Counted from the first letter of the stretch, positions 32,374 to 41,625 are shown. The stretch: 46,243 nt of DNA from Alphaproteobacteria bacterium (GCA_009908505.1 JAAAPD010000032.1:1-46243), one strand, 5' to 3'. Numbers and translations: made by a program. The notes: a model not told the origin generated them from the sequence alone.

Positions 32374-33683
32374 TGGAGGGCCTCCGCGCCATCCGGACGG
32401 CGACAGCAGACCTCAACGGTATAGCCCGGGGCAAGCGCCTGCCCGGCCGGATGGGGGACAAGGTCTTGACCGACGGCGCGCGCTTTCCGCTGTCGGTTCT
32501 CAACCTGGACATTTGGGGCGAGGATATCGAGGACAGCCCGCTTGTCTTTGCCAGCGGCGACCCCGATGGCGTTGCCCGGCCCACTGAACGTGGCCCCCTG
32601 CCCCTGCCGTGGCTGGATACGCCCAGCGCGCTGGTTCCGATGTGGATGTATCACGAGGATGGCCGCGTCTTCGAAGGCGATCCCAGACAGGCGCTGGCGC
32701 ATCTGCTGGTGCGCTTCACCGAACGCGGCCTGTTCCCACTGGTCGGCACCGAGCTGGAATTCCACCTTGTCGATGACAGCGGCGAGGACATCGCGCCCGC
32801 CGCTTCGCCCCGCTCGGGCAAGCGGCGCAGCGGGGGCGATATCCTGTCATTGCGGCAGCTCGATGCCTTCGACGCCTTTTTCACCGACCTCTATGACGGG
32901 GCCGAGGCCATGGGCATCCCCGCCGAAACCGCCATTTCCGAAAGCGGGCTTGGCCAGTTCGAGGTCAATCTGGGCCACCGCGAGGCGCTGAGCGCGGCCG
33001 ACGACGCCTGGCTGTTCAAGATGCTGGTTCACGGCATGGCCCGCAAGCACGGTTTCGCCGCCAGTTTCATGGCCAAGCCCTGGCCAGACCAGGCCGGCAA
33101 CGGCATGCATGTGCATGTCTCGGTGCTGGATGACACCGGCGCAAACGCCTTCGATGACGGCACCGAAGCGGGCAGCGCCCTGCTGCGCCAGGCCATCGGC
33201 GGCTGCCTTGCGGCCATGCCCGCCTCGACCCTGGTGTTCGCCCCCCACGGGACCAGCTATGACCGGTTCGTGCCCGGCGCCCATGCACCCACCGGCGTGG
33301 GCTGGGCCTATGAAAACCGCACCGCCGCCCTGCGTGTGCCCGGCGGCGCCCCCACCGCGCGGCGCCTGGAACACCGCGTGGCCGGGGGGGACGTGAACCC
33401 CTACCTGATGATCGCCGCCGTTCTGGGCGCCGTGATCAACGGCATCGCCGACCGCGCCGATGCGCCCGAACCGTTCACCGGCAACGCTTATGATCGCGAC
33501 CTGGCACAAATTCCCCAGGACTGGCACACAGCCATCGACCTGTTCGAAAACAGCCCCGAGATCGCCCGCATCTTTCCCGCCGGGCTGATCGCCAATTTCG
33601 TCGCCACAAAACGGCAAGAGGCGCGAAAGCTGGCCAACCTGGACGCCGCGGCCCGGCGCGATCTCTACCTCGACATCGTCTAG
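32373..33683 (+). CDS. Glutamine-synthetase-family gamma-glutamyl ligase (first copy)
   Basis: A 436-residue ligase of the glutamine synthetase fold, of the kind that glutamylates amines (PuuA/GlnT-like) instead of ammonia. Catalytic blocks are present: GTELEFHLVDD near residue 125, ETAISESGLGQFEVNLGH near 185, NGMHVHVSVLD near 243, NRTAALRVPGG near 315 and RLEHRVAGGDVNPYL near 333. It begins directly at the small beta-grasp domain (DLNGIARGKRLP), so the N-terminus is short. It is coupled to the HisM-type permease. It probably attaches glutamate to the imported amine; which amine is unknown. Confidence 0.88.
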   Translation: MEGLRAIRTATADLNGIARGKRLPGRMGDKVLTDGARFPLSVLNLDIWGEDIEDSPLVFASGDPDGVARPTERGPLPLPWLDTPSALVPMWMYHEDGRVFEGDPRQALAHLLVRFTERGLFPLVGTELEFHLVDDSGEDIAPAASPRSGKRRSGGDILSLRQLDAFDAFFTDLYDGAEAMGIPAETAISESGLGQFEVNLGHREALSAADDAWLFKMLVHGMARKHGFAASFMAKPWPDQAGNGMHVHVSVLDDTGANAFDDGTEAGSALLRQAIGGCLAAMPASTLVFAPHGTSYDRFVPGAHAPTGVGWAYENRTAALRVPGGAPTARRLEHRVAGGDVNPYLMIAAVLGAVINGIADRADAPEPFTGNAYDRDLAQIPQDWHTAIDLFENSPEIARIFPAGLIANFVATKRQEARKLANLDAAARRDLYLDIV

Positions 33684-33723
33684 GCGCGGGCCTAGGCTGC
33701 GGAAAAACACCCGAAGGTGACCC

Positions 33724-34404
33724 ATGAAAATCGGTATCCTGCAAACCGGCCATGCGCCAGATCAGCTTCGCCCCGTGCTGGGCGATTACGCTGACCTGTT
33801 CCGGAAATTGCTGGGCGGCCAGCGCTTCGCGTTCGAAATCTACAGCGTCGTCGATGGCACGTTTCCGCCCGGCCCCGAGGCCTGTGACGGCTGGCTCATT
33901 ACCGGGTCCAAGCACGGCGCCTACGAGGATCACCCCTGGATCCCGCCGCTCGAGGACCTGATCCGCGCCATCCGCGACAGCGGCCGGCCGATGGTGGGCA
34001 TCTGTTTCGGCCACCAGATCGTCGCCCAGGCCCTGGGCGGGCGGGTCGAGAAATTCGCCGGCGGCTGGGCCGTGGGTCGGCAGGCCTATGACTGGCAGGG
34101 CGAGACCGTGCACCTTAATGCCTGGCACCAGGACCAGGTCGTGGCGCTGCCGGACGGGGCCGAGGTGATCGCCTCGAACCCCCATTGCGCCTATGCCGCG
34201 CTTCGGATCGGTGATGCGGTGCTGACCGTGCAGCCCCATCCCGAGTTCGACCACGAGGTGATCGCGGGCCTGATCGACCATCGCGGTGATGCCGTTCCCG
34301 GCGACCAGCTGGACGCGGCCCGCGCCAGCCTTGGTGCGCCCGTGGCCAACGACCGGCTCGCCCGGCAGATCGGCGCCTTTCTCAAGGCCAAGGTGCCCGC
34401 ATGA
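33724..34404 (+). CDS. Class I glutamine amidotransferase-like hydrolase
   Basis: A 226-residue stand-alone glutaminase domain. The nucleophile elbow GICFGHQIVAQALGG carries Cys near residue 98, and VQPHPEFDHEV near 171 gives the His/Glu pair, so it looks active. The sequence is of the GMP-synthase-like type, not of peptidase C26 (PuuD) type. Its stop overlaps the next start by four bases (ATGA). By position between two gamma-glutamyl ligases it could hydrolyse a gamma-glutamyl intermediate; this is an inference. Confidence 0.85.
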   Translation: MKIGILQTGHAPDQLRPVLGDYADLFRKLLGGQRFAFEIYSVVDGTFPPGPEACDGWLITGSKHGAYEDHPWIPPLEDLIRAIRDSGRPMVGICFGHQIVAQALGGRVEKFAGGWAVGRQAYDWQGETVHLNAWHQDQVVALPDGAEVIASNPHCAYAALRIGDAVLTVQPHPEFDHEVIAGLIDHRGDAVPGDQLDAARASLGAPVANDRLARQIGAFLKAKVPA

Positions 34405-35756
34405 AGCCCTGGGTGAAACGGATTCCCGACGCGGCCCAGGTCTATATCGAGACAAATCGCCTTGATGAGGTTGAATGCATGATCGCCGACCTGCCCGGGA
34501 TTGCCCGCGGCAAGGCCGTTCCCGCCACCAAGTGGGAGCGAATGCAGAAATTCCATCTGCCCAACTCGATCTTTTTCCAGACCATCACCGGTGGCTGGGG
34601 CGAGGCGGCCGGGGACGAGGGCTTTACCGAGCCGGACATGGTGCTGTTTCCCGACCTCGGCACCGCGACGGCCGCGCCTTGGGCCGATGACGGCACGCTG
34701 CAGGTGATCCACGATGCCTACGACCAGAAAGGCCGGCCGATTCCCTTCGCGCCGCGCAACGTGCTCAAACGGGTGGTCGAGCTATACGCCAAGGAGGGCT
34801 GGACCCCGGTCGTCGCGCCGGAAATGGAATTCTTCCTGGTGGCGCGCAATGTCGACCCGGCCAAGCCGATCGAACCGATGATGGGCCGGTCCGGTCGCCC
34901 CGCCGCCGCGCGCCAAGCCTATTCCATGTCGGCGGTCGACGACTATGGTCCCGTGATCGACGACATCTACGAATACGCGGAGATCCAAGGCTTCGAGATC
35001 GACGGCATCACCCAGGAAGGCGGCGCCGGACAACTGGAAATCAACCTGCGCCATGGCAACCCGATCAAACTGGCAGACGAGGTGTTCTACTTCAAGCGCC
35101 TTCTGCGCGAGGCGGCGTTGAAACACGACTGTTTCGCCACCTTCATGGCCAAGCCGATCGAGGGCGAACCGGGCAGCGCCATGCATGTGCATCACTCGAT
35201 CCTCGACGCCGAGGGCGACAACCTGTTCACCGGCCCCAATGGCGGCGAAACCGATGCCTTTTTCCAGTTCATCGGCGGTTTGCAGACGCACCTGCCCTCG
35301 GTCGTGGCGCTGATGGCGCCTTATGTGAACAGCTACCGGCGCTACGTGCGCGACCACGCCGCCCCGATCAACCTGGAATGGGCCCGCGACAACCGCACCA
35401 CGGGCCTGCGCGTGCCGGTCAGCGACCCGGCCTCGCGCCGGATCGAGAACCGCCTGGCGGGGATGGATTGCAACCCCTACCTGTGCATCGCGGCCTCGCT
35501 GGCCGCCGGATACCTGGGACTGAAACAGGACCTCTGGGCCGACAAGAGCTATCGCGGCGATGCCTATGACGGAAAACCGGACCTGCCCCAGGGGCTGGGC
35601 GCTGCGCTGGACCTGTTCGACGGGAACACAGACATGCAAGAGGTCCTGAGCCCCGAATTCACCCGTGTCTATTCCATCGTCAAGCGCGCCGAATACGAGG
35701 AATTCCTGCAGGTGATTTCCCCGTGGGAACGCGAACACCTGTTGTTGAACGTCTGA
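34401..35756 (+). CDS. Glutamine-synthetase-family gamma-glutamyl ligase (second copy)
   Basis: A 451-residue member of the same ligase family, more typical in length and close to the glutamate-putrescine ligase group. Blocks are DLPGIARGKAVPATKWE near residue 30, APEMEFFLVARN near 138, DGITQEGGAGQLEINLRHGNP near 203, SAMHVHHSILD near 258, NRTTGLRVPVSD near 330 and RIENRLAGMDCNPYLC near 350. The catalytic Glu, His and Arg positions look intact. It overlaps the genes on both sides (ATGA before, TGATG after). Two different copies in one operon suggest two amines or two steps. Confidence 0.92.
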   Translation: MKPWVKRIPDAAQVYIETNRLDEVECMIADLPGIARGKAVPATKWERMQKFHLPNSIFFQTITGGWGEAAGDEGFTEPDMVLFPDLGTATAAPWADDGTLQVIHDAYDQKGRPIPFAPRNVLKRVVELYAKEGWTPVVAPEMEFFLVARNVDPAKPIEPMMGRSGRPAAARQAYSMSAVDDYGPVIDDIYEYAEIQGFEIDGITQEGGAGQLEINLRHGNPIKLADEVFYFKRLLREAALKHDCFATFMAKPIEGEPGSAMHVHHSILDAEGDNLFTGPNGGETDAFFQFIGGLQTHLPSVVALMAPYVNSYRRYVRDHAAPINLEWARDNRTTGLRVPVSDPASRRIENRLAGMDCNPYLCIAASLAAGYLGLKQDLWADKSYRGDAYDGKPDLPQGLGAALDLFDGNTDMQEVLSPEFTRVYSIVKRAEYEEFLQVISPWEREHLLLNV

Positions 35757-37063
35757 TGCCGAACCCGCTCTACCGTAACGACCACCCCGCCACCTATCCC
35801 GACAGCTGGTACGTGGCCTCGTCGAAAATTCCCGCCGAACGGCCGGGCCTGCGCGGCCAGCAGACGGCGGATGTCTGCATCGTGGGCGCGGGGTTCTGCG
35901 GCCTGACGGCGGCGCTGCACCTGGCGCAGGCGGGGATGTCGGTGATCGTGCTGGACGCGCATCGCGCGGGCTGGGGCGCGTCGGGGCGCAATGGCGGGCA
36001 GGTCGGCAGCGGGTTCAACAAGGACCAGCGCTGGCTGGAGGCGAAGATGGGCAAGGGCCCGGCCAAGGCCCTATGGGACATGACCGAAGAGGCCAAGCAG
36101 ATGCTGCGCGACCTGTCGGCGGAACATGCCCCCGATGCGCAGTTCAAGCCGGGCGTGGCCCATGGCGCCTACTCGGTGACCGAAGCCGCCGCGCTGCATG
36201 ACGAGGCCGAATTCCTGGACAAGGCCTATGGCTACACGCAGGTCAAATCCCTGACGGCCAAGCCGTTCCAGCGGATCGTGCGCTCACCGCTCTACCAGGG
36301 CGGTGTGATCGACCTGGGCGCGGGCCACATCCACCCGCTGCGCTATGCATTGGGGCTGGCGCGGGCCGCCGAAATGGCCGGCGCGATCATCCACGAACGA
36401 TCCGAGGTGCATCATATCGAGCCGGGCAATCCGGCGGAGGTCCGCACAGGATCGGGGCGGGTCCATGCGAAATTCGTCCTGCTGGCAGGCAATGGCTACC
36501 TGCCGAACCTGAACCGCAAGGTCGCGGCACGGACCATGCCGCTCAATTCCTTCATCGCCGCGACCGAACCGCTGGGGGACCGGGCCGCCGATGTGCTGGC
36601 CGAGGATATCGCCTGCGCCGACAGCAAGTTCGTGGTCAATTATTTCCGCCTGTCCGAGGACAAGCGCCTGCTGTTCGGCGGGCGCGAAAACTACACGATC
36701 GCGTTCCCCCGCTCGATCGAGCCGGAACTGCGCACACGCATGGAAACCACGTTCCCGCAGCTCAAGGGTATCGGCATCGACCATGTCTGGGGCGGCACGC
36801 TGGGGATCACCCTGACCCGCCTGCCGCTGGTCACGCGGCTGCACGACAACATGCTCAGCGCCGGAGGGTTTTCCGGCCATGGGGTCGCCCATTCGGGCAT
36901 GGCCGGAAAACTGATGGCCGAGGCGGTGATGGGACAGGCGGGCCGGTTCGACATCTTTGCCAAGCTGCCCGTGCCCCCCTTTCCCGGCGGCGCGGCCTTC
37001 CGCGCGCCGCTGCTGACCCTTGCCATGAGCTGGTATTCCCTGCGGGACCGGTTGGGCATCTGA
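35756..37063 (+). CDS. FAD-dependent amine oxidoreductase (PuuB-like)
   Basis: A 435-residue DAO-family flavoprotein similar to gamma-glutamylputrescine oxidase. The FAD motif is VCIVGAGFCGLTAALHLAQAG near residue 40, followed by GWGASGRNGGQVGSGFN near 75, characteristic of this group, and GGFSGHGVAHSGMAGKLMAEAV near 385. It likely oxidises the glutamylated amine to an aldehyde. The ATG shares its A with the upstream stop. No aldehyde dehydrogenase gene is in the window. The last gene of the coupled run. Confidence 0.9.
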   Translation: MPNPLYRNDHPATYPDSWYVASSKIPAERPGLRGQQTADVCIVGAGFCGLTAALHLAQAGMSVIVLDAHRAGWGASGRNGGQVGSGFNKDQRWLEAKMGKGPAKALWDMTEEAKQMLRDLSAEHAPDAQFKPGVAHGAYSVTEAAALHDEAEFLDKAYGYTQVKSLTAKPFQRIVRSPLYQGGVIDLGAGHIHPLRYALGLARAAEMAGAIIHERSEVHHIEPGNPAEVRTGSGRVHAKFVLLAGNGYLPNLNRKVAARTMPLNSFIAATEPLGDRAADVLAEDIACADSKFVVNYFRLSEDKRLLFGGRENYTIAFPRSIEPELRTRMETTFPQLKGIGIDHVWGGTLGITLTRLPLVTRLHDNMLSAGGFSGHGVAHSGMAGKLMAEAVMGQAGRFDIFAKLPVPPFPGGAAFRAPLLTLAMSWYSLRDRLGI

Positions 37064-37097
37064 GGCACTGATTCAAACCTGCAACAGTTTTCGGGAC

Positions 37098-37118
37098 CCG
37101 GCGGCATTGCCCCGCCGG
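37098..37118 (+). terminator. Hairpin after the amine operon
   Basis: CCGGCGG (37098-37104) pairs with CCGCCGG (37112-37118), with no T-run. It marks the probable end of the operon but is weak as an intrinsic terminator. Confidence 0.35.
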
Positions 37119-37196
37119 CGTCATGGATTCGACACATGGCTTGTGTTAAGAAAAATCAAAGCAACATTTCGAATTTTCCGAAAAAGAGCCCGAGCC

Positions 37197-38393
37197 ATGC
37201 CCCAGATCCCCAATGTCTACGACGCGGAACCGATCCCGGCCGCCGCCATGGAAGAGGTCACGCGCCTGCTTAACACCGGCGACCTGTTCCGCTATACCGC
37301 GCCCGAAAACGCGCCGGTCTCACTTCTGGAACAGGAATTCGCCGCCCTTCTCGGCACGAAATACGCGCTGGCCGTGTCGTCCTGTTCTGCGGCGCTGTTC
37401 CTTTCGCTCAAGGCGCTGGACCTGCCCCGCGATGCAAAGGTCCTGATCCCGGCCTTTACCTTCGCCGCTGTGCCATCCTCGATCGTGCACGCGGAGTGCC
37501 AGCCGATGCTGGTTGAATGCGGCGAGAACTACCGCATCGACATGGCCGATTTCGAGGCCAAGCTACCCCAGGCAGATGCCGTCATCATCAGCCACATGCG
37601 CGGCCATACCAGCGACATGGACGCGATCATGGCCCTTTGCGATGCCGCCGGCACGCCGGTCATCGAGGACGCCGCCCATTCCCTTGGAACCACCTGGCAC
37701 GGGCGCAATATCGGCACGATCGGCAAGATCGGCTGTTTCTCGTTTCAATCCTACAAGCTGATCAATGCCGGCGAGGGCGGGATCATGGTGACGGACGATG
37801 CCGACCTGGTGGCCCGCGCGGTGATCATGTCGGGCGCCTACGAACACAGCTGGATGAAGCATGACGTGCCTTCCAAGGCGATGCAGGCCTGGCAGAACAA
37901 GCTGCCGCTCTACAACCTGCGCCTGTCGAACCTGTCGGCGGCGATCATTCGGCCCCAGCTGCCGGAACTGGCCCGCCGGGTCCGCGACGGGCGGCGCAAC
38001 CATGACCACGTCGCCGGGCTGCTGAATGCCAGCCCCTGGCTGAGCGTGCCCGAGAAGCTTGCCCCGGAAAACCGCGCACCCGATTCCATCCAGTTCAACC
38101 TTGTCGGCATGACCGAGGACCAGATCAGTGCCTTTGCAAAGGCCGCCGCCGCACGTGGCGTCAAGGTGCAGATCTTCGGGCGTAGCACCGACAACGCCCG
38201 CGCCTTCTGGAACTGGCAGTTCCTTGGCCGCGACTGGGACCTGCCCCGGACCCGCGCAATGTTGATGACCGCCTGCGACGTCCGTCTGCCCGCCCGCCTG
38301 AGCGTGGAGGATTGCAGCATCGTCGCCGGGGAACTCGTGGCCGCCGCCCAGGACGCGATGACCTCGTCCGGCACCGCGGTCGCCGCCGAATAG
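37197..38393 (+). CDS. DegT/DnrJ/EryC1-family aminotransferase
   Basis: A 398-residue PLP enzyme of the sugar-aminotransferase fold. Motifs are VSSCSAALFLSLKAL near residue 60, VLIPAFTFAAVPSSIVHAECQPMLVE near 82, VIEDAAHSLGTTW near 155 and the PLP-binding lysine in SFQSYKLINAGEGGIMVT near 185. Members act on sugars or small keto compounds. There is no sugar cluster here, so a role with the neighbouring amine genes is as likely. The ATG at 37197 follows AAAGAG. An ACACA-N5-TGTGT dyad at 37132-37146 may be an operator. Confidence 0.85.
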   Translation: MPQIPNVYDAEPIPAAAMEEVTRLLNTGDLFRYTAPENAPVSLLEQEFAALLGTKYALAVSSCSAALFLSLKALDLPRDAKVLIPAFTFAAVPSSIVHAECQPMLVECGENYRIDMADFEAKLPQADAVIISHMRGHTSDMDAIMALCDAAGTPVIEDAAHSLGTTWHGRNIGTIGKIGCFSFQSYKLINAGEGGIMVTDDADLVARAVIMSGAYEHSWMKHDVPSKAMQAWQNKLPLYNLRLSNLSAAIIRPQLPELARRVRDGRRNHDHVAGLLNASPWLSVPEKLAPENRAPDSIQFNLVGMTEDQISAFAKAAAARGVKVQIFGRSTDNARAFWNWQFLGRDWDLPRTRAMLMTACDVRLPARLSVEDCSIVAGELVAAAQDAMTSSGTAVAAE

Positions 38394-38394
38394 C

Positions 38395-39360
38395 CTAGCC
38401 CAGGATGCGCAGCTGCCCTGCAAGCCAGGGCAGCTTTCGCGTGGCCGGCTCCACGATAATCTCGGCCAGTAGCGCCCTCAGGCGCGCCGCCATGTCCCCG
38501 GGCATGTCGCCCAGGACATCCCGTCGCGCGACCAGCGAAATGCGGCGGCTCAGCGGCTCGAAGGGCAGCGGGTGCAGCTCGACCGCGTCGCGGAACCGCG
38601 CCGCGTGGGACCAGCCCAGGGGCGTCAGGATCGACCAGCCCGCCCCGGCGGCCACCATGGCCAACACCGCGTGATAGCTGTCCAACTCGAAGCGGTGATT
38701 CAGCGTCAGGTTCTGCCGCACGAGGTGACCGGCGATCATCTGGCCCATGTGGTGACGCGTCGTGTATTGCACCATGGGCATGCGCCGCAATTGCCGCAGC
38801 ATGTCTCCCTGCCCCAGCGCCCCCTTGGGACCCGCGACAACGAAGGGTTCCTCGAACAGCGGGTGTACCTCCATCCACTCGGCGCCCGAGCCGATGTCAC
38901 TGGCCACGACAACGTCCAGCGCCCGGGCCTGGAGCATCTCGAACAACCTGTGCGAGGCGCCGGTTTCCAGCAGGAACTGGCAGTTTTTCAGCTCTTCACC
39001 CATCTCGGACAGCAGGCGCGGCGTCACGTCGGCGTCGAAATCCTCGATCATGCCCAGGCGCAGCCGCGTCAGGCGCGACAGGTCCGCTATGGCCAGCTCG
39101 GCGCGGGCCTGTTCCGCCTCGCTGAGGATGGCATTGGCCCGGCGCAGGAACATCTCGCCCGCCGGCGTCGGGATCACGGGTCGCGCATTGCGGTTCAGAA
39201 GCGTCGTGCCGATCGCCGCCTCCAGGTTGGTCAATTGCTGCGACACGGTCGCCGCCGAGGAATTCAGCCGCCTGGCCGCCGCCGAGATCGACTGTTCCTC
39301 GGCCGTGGCCACGAAAACCTCGACCCCCCAAAGCGTGATCTTTCCCGATGCTGCCGCCAT
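38395..39360 (-). CDS. LysR-family transcriptional regulator
   Basis: A 321-residue regulator with an N-terminal helix-turn-helix (ISAAARRLNSSAATVSQQLTNLEAAIGTTLLNR, residues 25-57) and a C-terminal effector-binding domain from about residue 95. It ends right at the end of the convergent DegT gene and diverges from the class III aminotransferase, the usual target arrangement. The inducer is unknown; the amine or its aminated product is a reasonable guess. Confidence 0.9.
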   Translation of the reverse strand: MAAASGKITLWGVEVFVATAEEQSISAAARRLNSSAATVSQQLTNLEAAIGTTLLNRNARPVIPTPAGEMFLRRANAILSEAEQARAELAIADLSRLTRLRLGMIEDFDADVTPRLLSEMGEELKNCQFLLETGASHRLFEMLQARALDVVVASDIGSGAEWMEVHPLFEEPFVVAGPKGALGQGDMLRQLRRMPMVQYTTRHHMGQMIAGHLVRQNLTLNHRFELDSYHAVLAMVAAGAGWSILTPLGWSHAARFRDAVELHPLPFEPLSRRISLVARRDVLGDMPGDMAARLRALLAEIIVEPATRKLPWLAGQLRILG

Positions 39361-39379
39361 GCCTGCCCCTTTCCCGTAC

Positions 39380-39432
39380 AGATTAGCCCCGCCACAACGG
39401 CAATTGAAAGCCCCGACACTGGCGCCTAATCT
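39380..39432. promoter_or_regulatory. Widely spaced dyad in the LysR/aminotransferase gap
   Basis: AGATTAG (39380-39386) and CTAATCT (39426-39432) are perfect inverted arms 39 bp apart in the 101-bp divergent gap. LysR-type tetramers often bind two sites at such a distance. A classical T-N11-A core within each arm is not obvious. Confidence 0.45.
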
Positions 39433-39461
39433 CGCGCAGATGACAGTCCAAGAGGTGGCCG

Positions 39462-40829
39462 ATGCCCGACGACAAGAGCAATTCCTGGGAATCCCGCGCC
39501 GATGCGCGAAGCTTCTACGGGTTCACCGATCTGCCCACGATCCACGACCGGGGGGCGGTGATCGTTACCCATGGGGAAGGGCCCTACATTGTCGACGTGC
39601 ATGGCAACCGCTACCTGGACGCCAATTCGGGCCTGTGGAACATGGTGGCCGGATTCGACCATCCCGGCCTGATCGAGGCCGCCAAGGCGCAATATGACCG
39701 CTTTCCCGGCTATCACGCCTTTTTCGGGCGCATGTCCGACCAGACGGTGATGCTGTCGGAAAAGCTGGTCGAGGTGTCCCCGTTCGCCGAGGGCAAGGTG
39801 TTCTACACCAATTCCGGGTCCGAGGCGAACGACACCATGGTCAAGATGCTTTGGTTCCTCTGGGCCGCCGAGGGTCAGCCGCGGCGCCGCAAGATCCTGA
39901 CCCGCAAGAACGCCTATCACGGGGTCACGGCGGTGTCGGCCTCGATGACGGGCAAACCCTACAATTCCGTCTTCGGGCTGCCGCTGGACGGGTTCGTGCA
40001 CCTGACCTGCCCGCATTTCTGGCGCGAGGGGCGCGATGGCGAAACCGAGGCGGAGTTCACCGCCCGGATGGGCCGCGAGCTGGAAGAGGTCATCGCCCGC
40101 GAAGGCGCCGAGACCATCGCCGGCTTCTTCGCCGAACCCGTCATGGGCGCCGGCGGCGTGATCCCGCCGTCAGAGGGCTATTTTCAGACCATCGCGCCGA
40201 TCCTGCACGAACACGGGATCCCGATGATTTCCGACGAGGTCATCACCGGGTTCGGCCGTACCGGCGAAACCTGGGGCTGCGAGACCTATGGCTTCACCCC
40301 CGACGCGATCATCTCGTCCAAGAACCTGACGGCCGGGTTCTTCCCCATGGGCGCGGTGATCCTCGGGCCGGACTTGTCGAACCGGCTGCAGGCGGCCTCC
40401 GAGGCGATCGAGGAATTCCCGCACGGTTTCACCGCCTCAGGGCACCCGGTGGGCTGCGCCATCGCGCTCAAGGCCATCGACGTCATCCTGAACGAGGGGC
40501 TGGCCGAGAATGTCCGCGCCCTGACCCCGAAATTCGAGGCCGAGCTGGCCCGGCTGGCCGAGCACCCGCATGTCGGCGAATGGCGGGGCAAAGGGCTGAT
40601 GGGCGCGCTGGAGGCGGTGGCCGACAAGGCGACGAAAACGCCGTTCGACGGGGCGCTGTCCGTCAGCGAGCGGATCGCCAATGCCTGCACCGACCAGGGG
40701 TTGATCTGTCGGCCGCTGGGTCAATCCATCGTTCTGTGCCCGCCCTTCATCATGACCGAGGGGCAGATGGACGAGATGTTCGGCAAGCTTGAGGCGGCAC
40801 TCGATAGGGTCTTCAGCGAGGTCGCTTAA
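39462..40829 (+). CDS. Class III (omega) aminotransferase
   Basis: A 455-residue PLP enzyme. Features are YLDANSGLWNMVAGFDHPGLI near residue 50, FYTNSGSEANDTMVKM near 110, YHGVTAVSASMTG near 150, ISDEVITGFGRTGETWG near 255 and the PLP lysine Lys287 in ISSKNLTAGFFPMGAV. Such enzymes move an amino group from diamines, taurine or beta-alanine to pyruvate or oxoglutarate. Given the amine operon upstream, a polyamine or omega-amino acid aminotransferase is likely. AGAGGTGG precedes the ATG. The 208 bp after it hold only a weak ACCCTG/CAGGGT stem. Confidence 0.92.
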   Translation: MPDDKSNSWESRADARSFYGFTDLPTIHDRGAVIVTHGEGPYIVDVHGNRYLDANSGLWNMVAGFDHPGLIEAAKAQYDRFPGYHAFFGRMSDQTVMLSEKLVEVSPFAEGKVFYTNSGSEANDTMVKMLWFLWAAEGQPRRRKILTRKNAYHGVTAVSASMTGKPYNSVFGLPLDGFVHLTCPHFWREGRDGETEAEFTARMGRELEEVIAREGAETIAGFFAEPVMGAGGVIPPSEGYFQTIAPILHEHGIPMISDEVITGFGRTGETWGCETYGFTPDAIISSKNLTAGFFPMGAVILGPDLSNRLQAASEAIEEFPHGFTASGHPVGCAIALKAIDVILNEGLAENVRALTPKFEAELARLAEHPHVGEWRGKGLMGALEAVADKATKTPFDGALSVSERIANACTDQGLICRPLGQSIVLCPPFIMTEGQMDEMFGKLEAALDRVFSEVA

Positions 40830-41037
40830 GGCGGCGTTAACCCTGTCGCAATCAGGGTGGCGGCATGGAAAATGTCACACAGATACATCTCTGGCCGCGC
40901 AAGCAGGATTGGCTGGACCAGGTCTTTCATTGCCGCGCCGCAATCTCCGCCTGATCCGAACCCGGGCACACTTCGTGATCGTCTGAAATCCCGGACCGAT
41001 CGACGTGTTGGTCTGATCAAATTTTGGGAATTTCGTT

Positions 41038-41601
41038 CTACTTGCCCATCTTCGCCAGTTTTTCCTGAAGCTTGGCAAGCTCGGCCTTGATCTCGTCGAG
41101 GTCTTCCTCTTCCTCATCCTTGTCGGCCGGGGCATCGGGCGTCGCGCCCTGCCCCGTGCTTCTCATGACGCCACCGGTCATGGCCTTGAGAAAGGCCTGT
41201 TGTTGCGCCTGCATCGCCTCGAACCCAGGCATTTGCGACAGCGCCCCCATGGGCCCCATGTTCTCCATCATCTTGGACTGGCTGTCGCGCAGCATCTCGA
41301 AGGACTGGGCCAGGAATTGCGGCACGATCGACATCGATTGGCTGGTGTAGGACCGCACCAGGTCGGTCAGAACGTCCACCGGCAGCACGCTTTCGCCGCG
41401 GCTTTCGTGTTCGGCGATGATTTGCAGCAGGTATTGGCGCGTCAGATCATCGCCGGATTTCAGATCCACGATCTGGACCTCGCGCCCGTCGCGGATGAAG
41501 GCTGCGATATCCTCGAGCGTCACGTAGTCGCTGGTCTCGGTATTGTACAGGCGGCGACTGGCATAACGCTTGATCAGAAGTGGCTGGGATTTCTCGGCCA
41601 A
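41038..41601 (-). CDS. phaR: PhaR, polyhydroxyalkanoate synthesis repressor
   Basis: A 187-residue regulator. The N-terminal DNA-binding domain is unmistakable (LLIKRYASRRLYNTETSDYVTLEDIAAFIRDGREVQIVDLKSGDDLTRQ), followed by a helical accumulation domain and an acidic Glu/Asp-rich plus Lys-rich C-terminus (DEEEEDLDEIKAELAKLQEKLAKMGK). It binds PHB granules and, when polymer is absent, represses phaP and itself. It lies downstream of phaP on the same strand, and a TGC-GGT-GCA site lies before it. Confidence 0.95.
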   Translation of the reverse strand: MAEKSQPLLIKRYASRRLYNTETSDYVTLEDIAAFIRDGREVQIVDLKSGDDLTRQYLLQIIAEHESRGESVLPVDVLTDLVRSYTSQSMSIVPQFLAQSFEMLRDSQSKMMENMGPMGALSQMPGFEAMQAQQQAFLKAMTGGVMRSTGQGATPDAPADKDEEEEDLDEIKAELAKLQEKLAKMGK

Positions 41602-41625
41602 GGTTTCCCCTCCTCAGGACCTTTT

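Noticed and set aside
33724..34404. Assignment of the amidotransferase as PuuD (gamma-glutamyl-GABA hydrolase)
   Set aside because: The nucleophile motif GICFGHQ and general pattern are of the GMP-synthase-like type, unlike peptidase C26, so I kept a general name.
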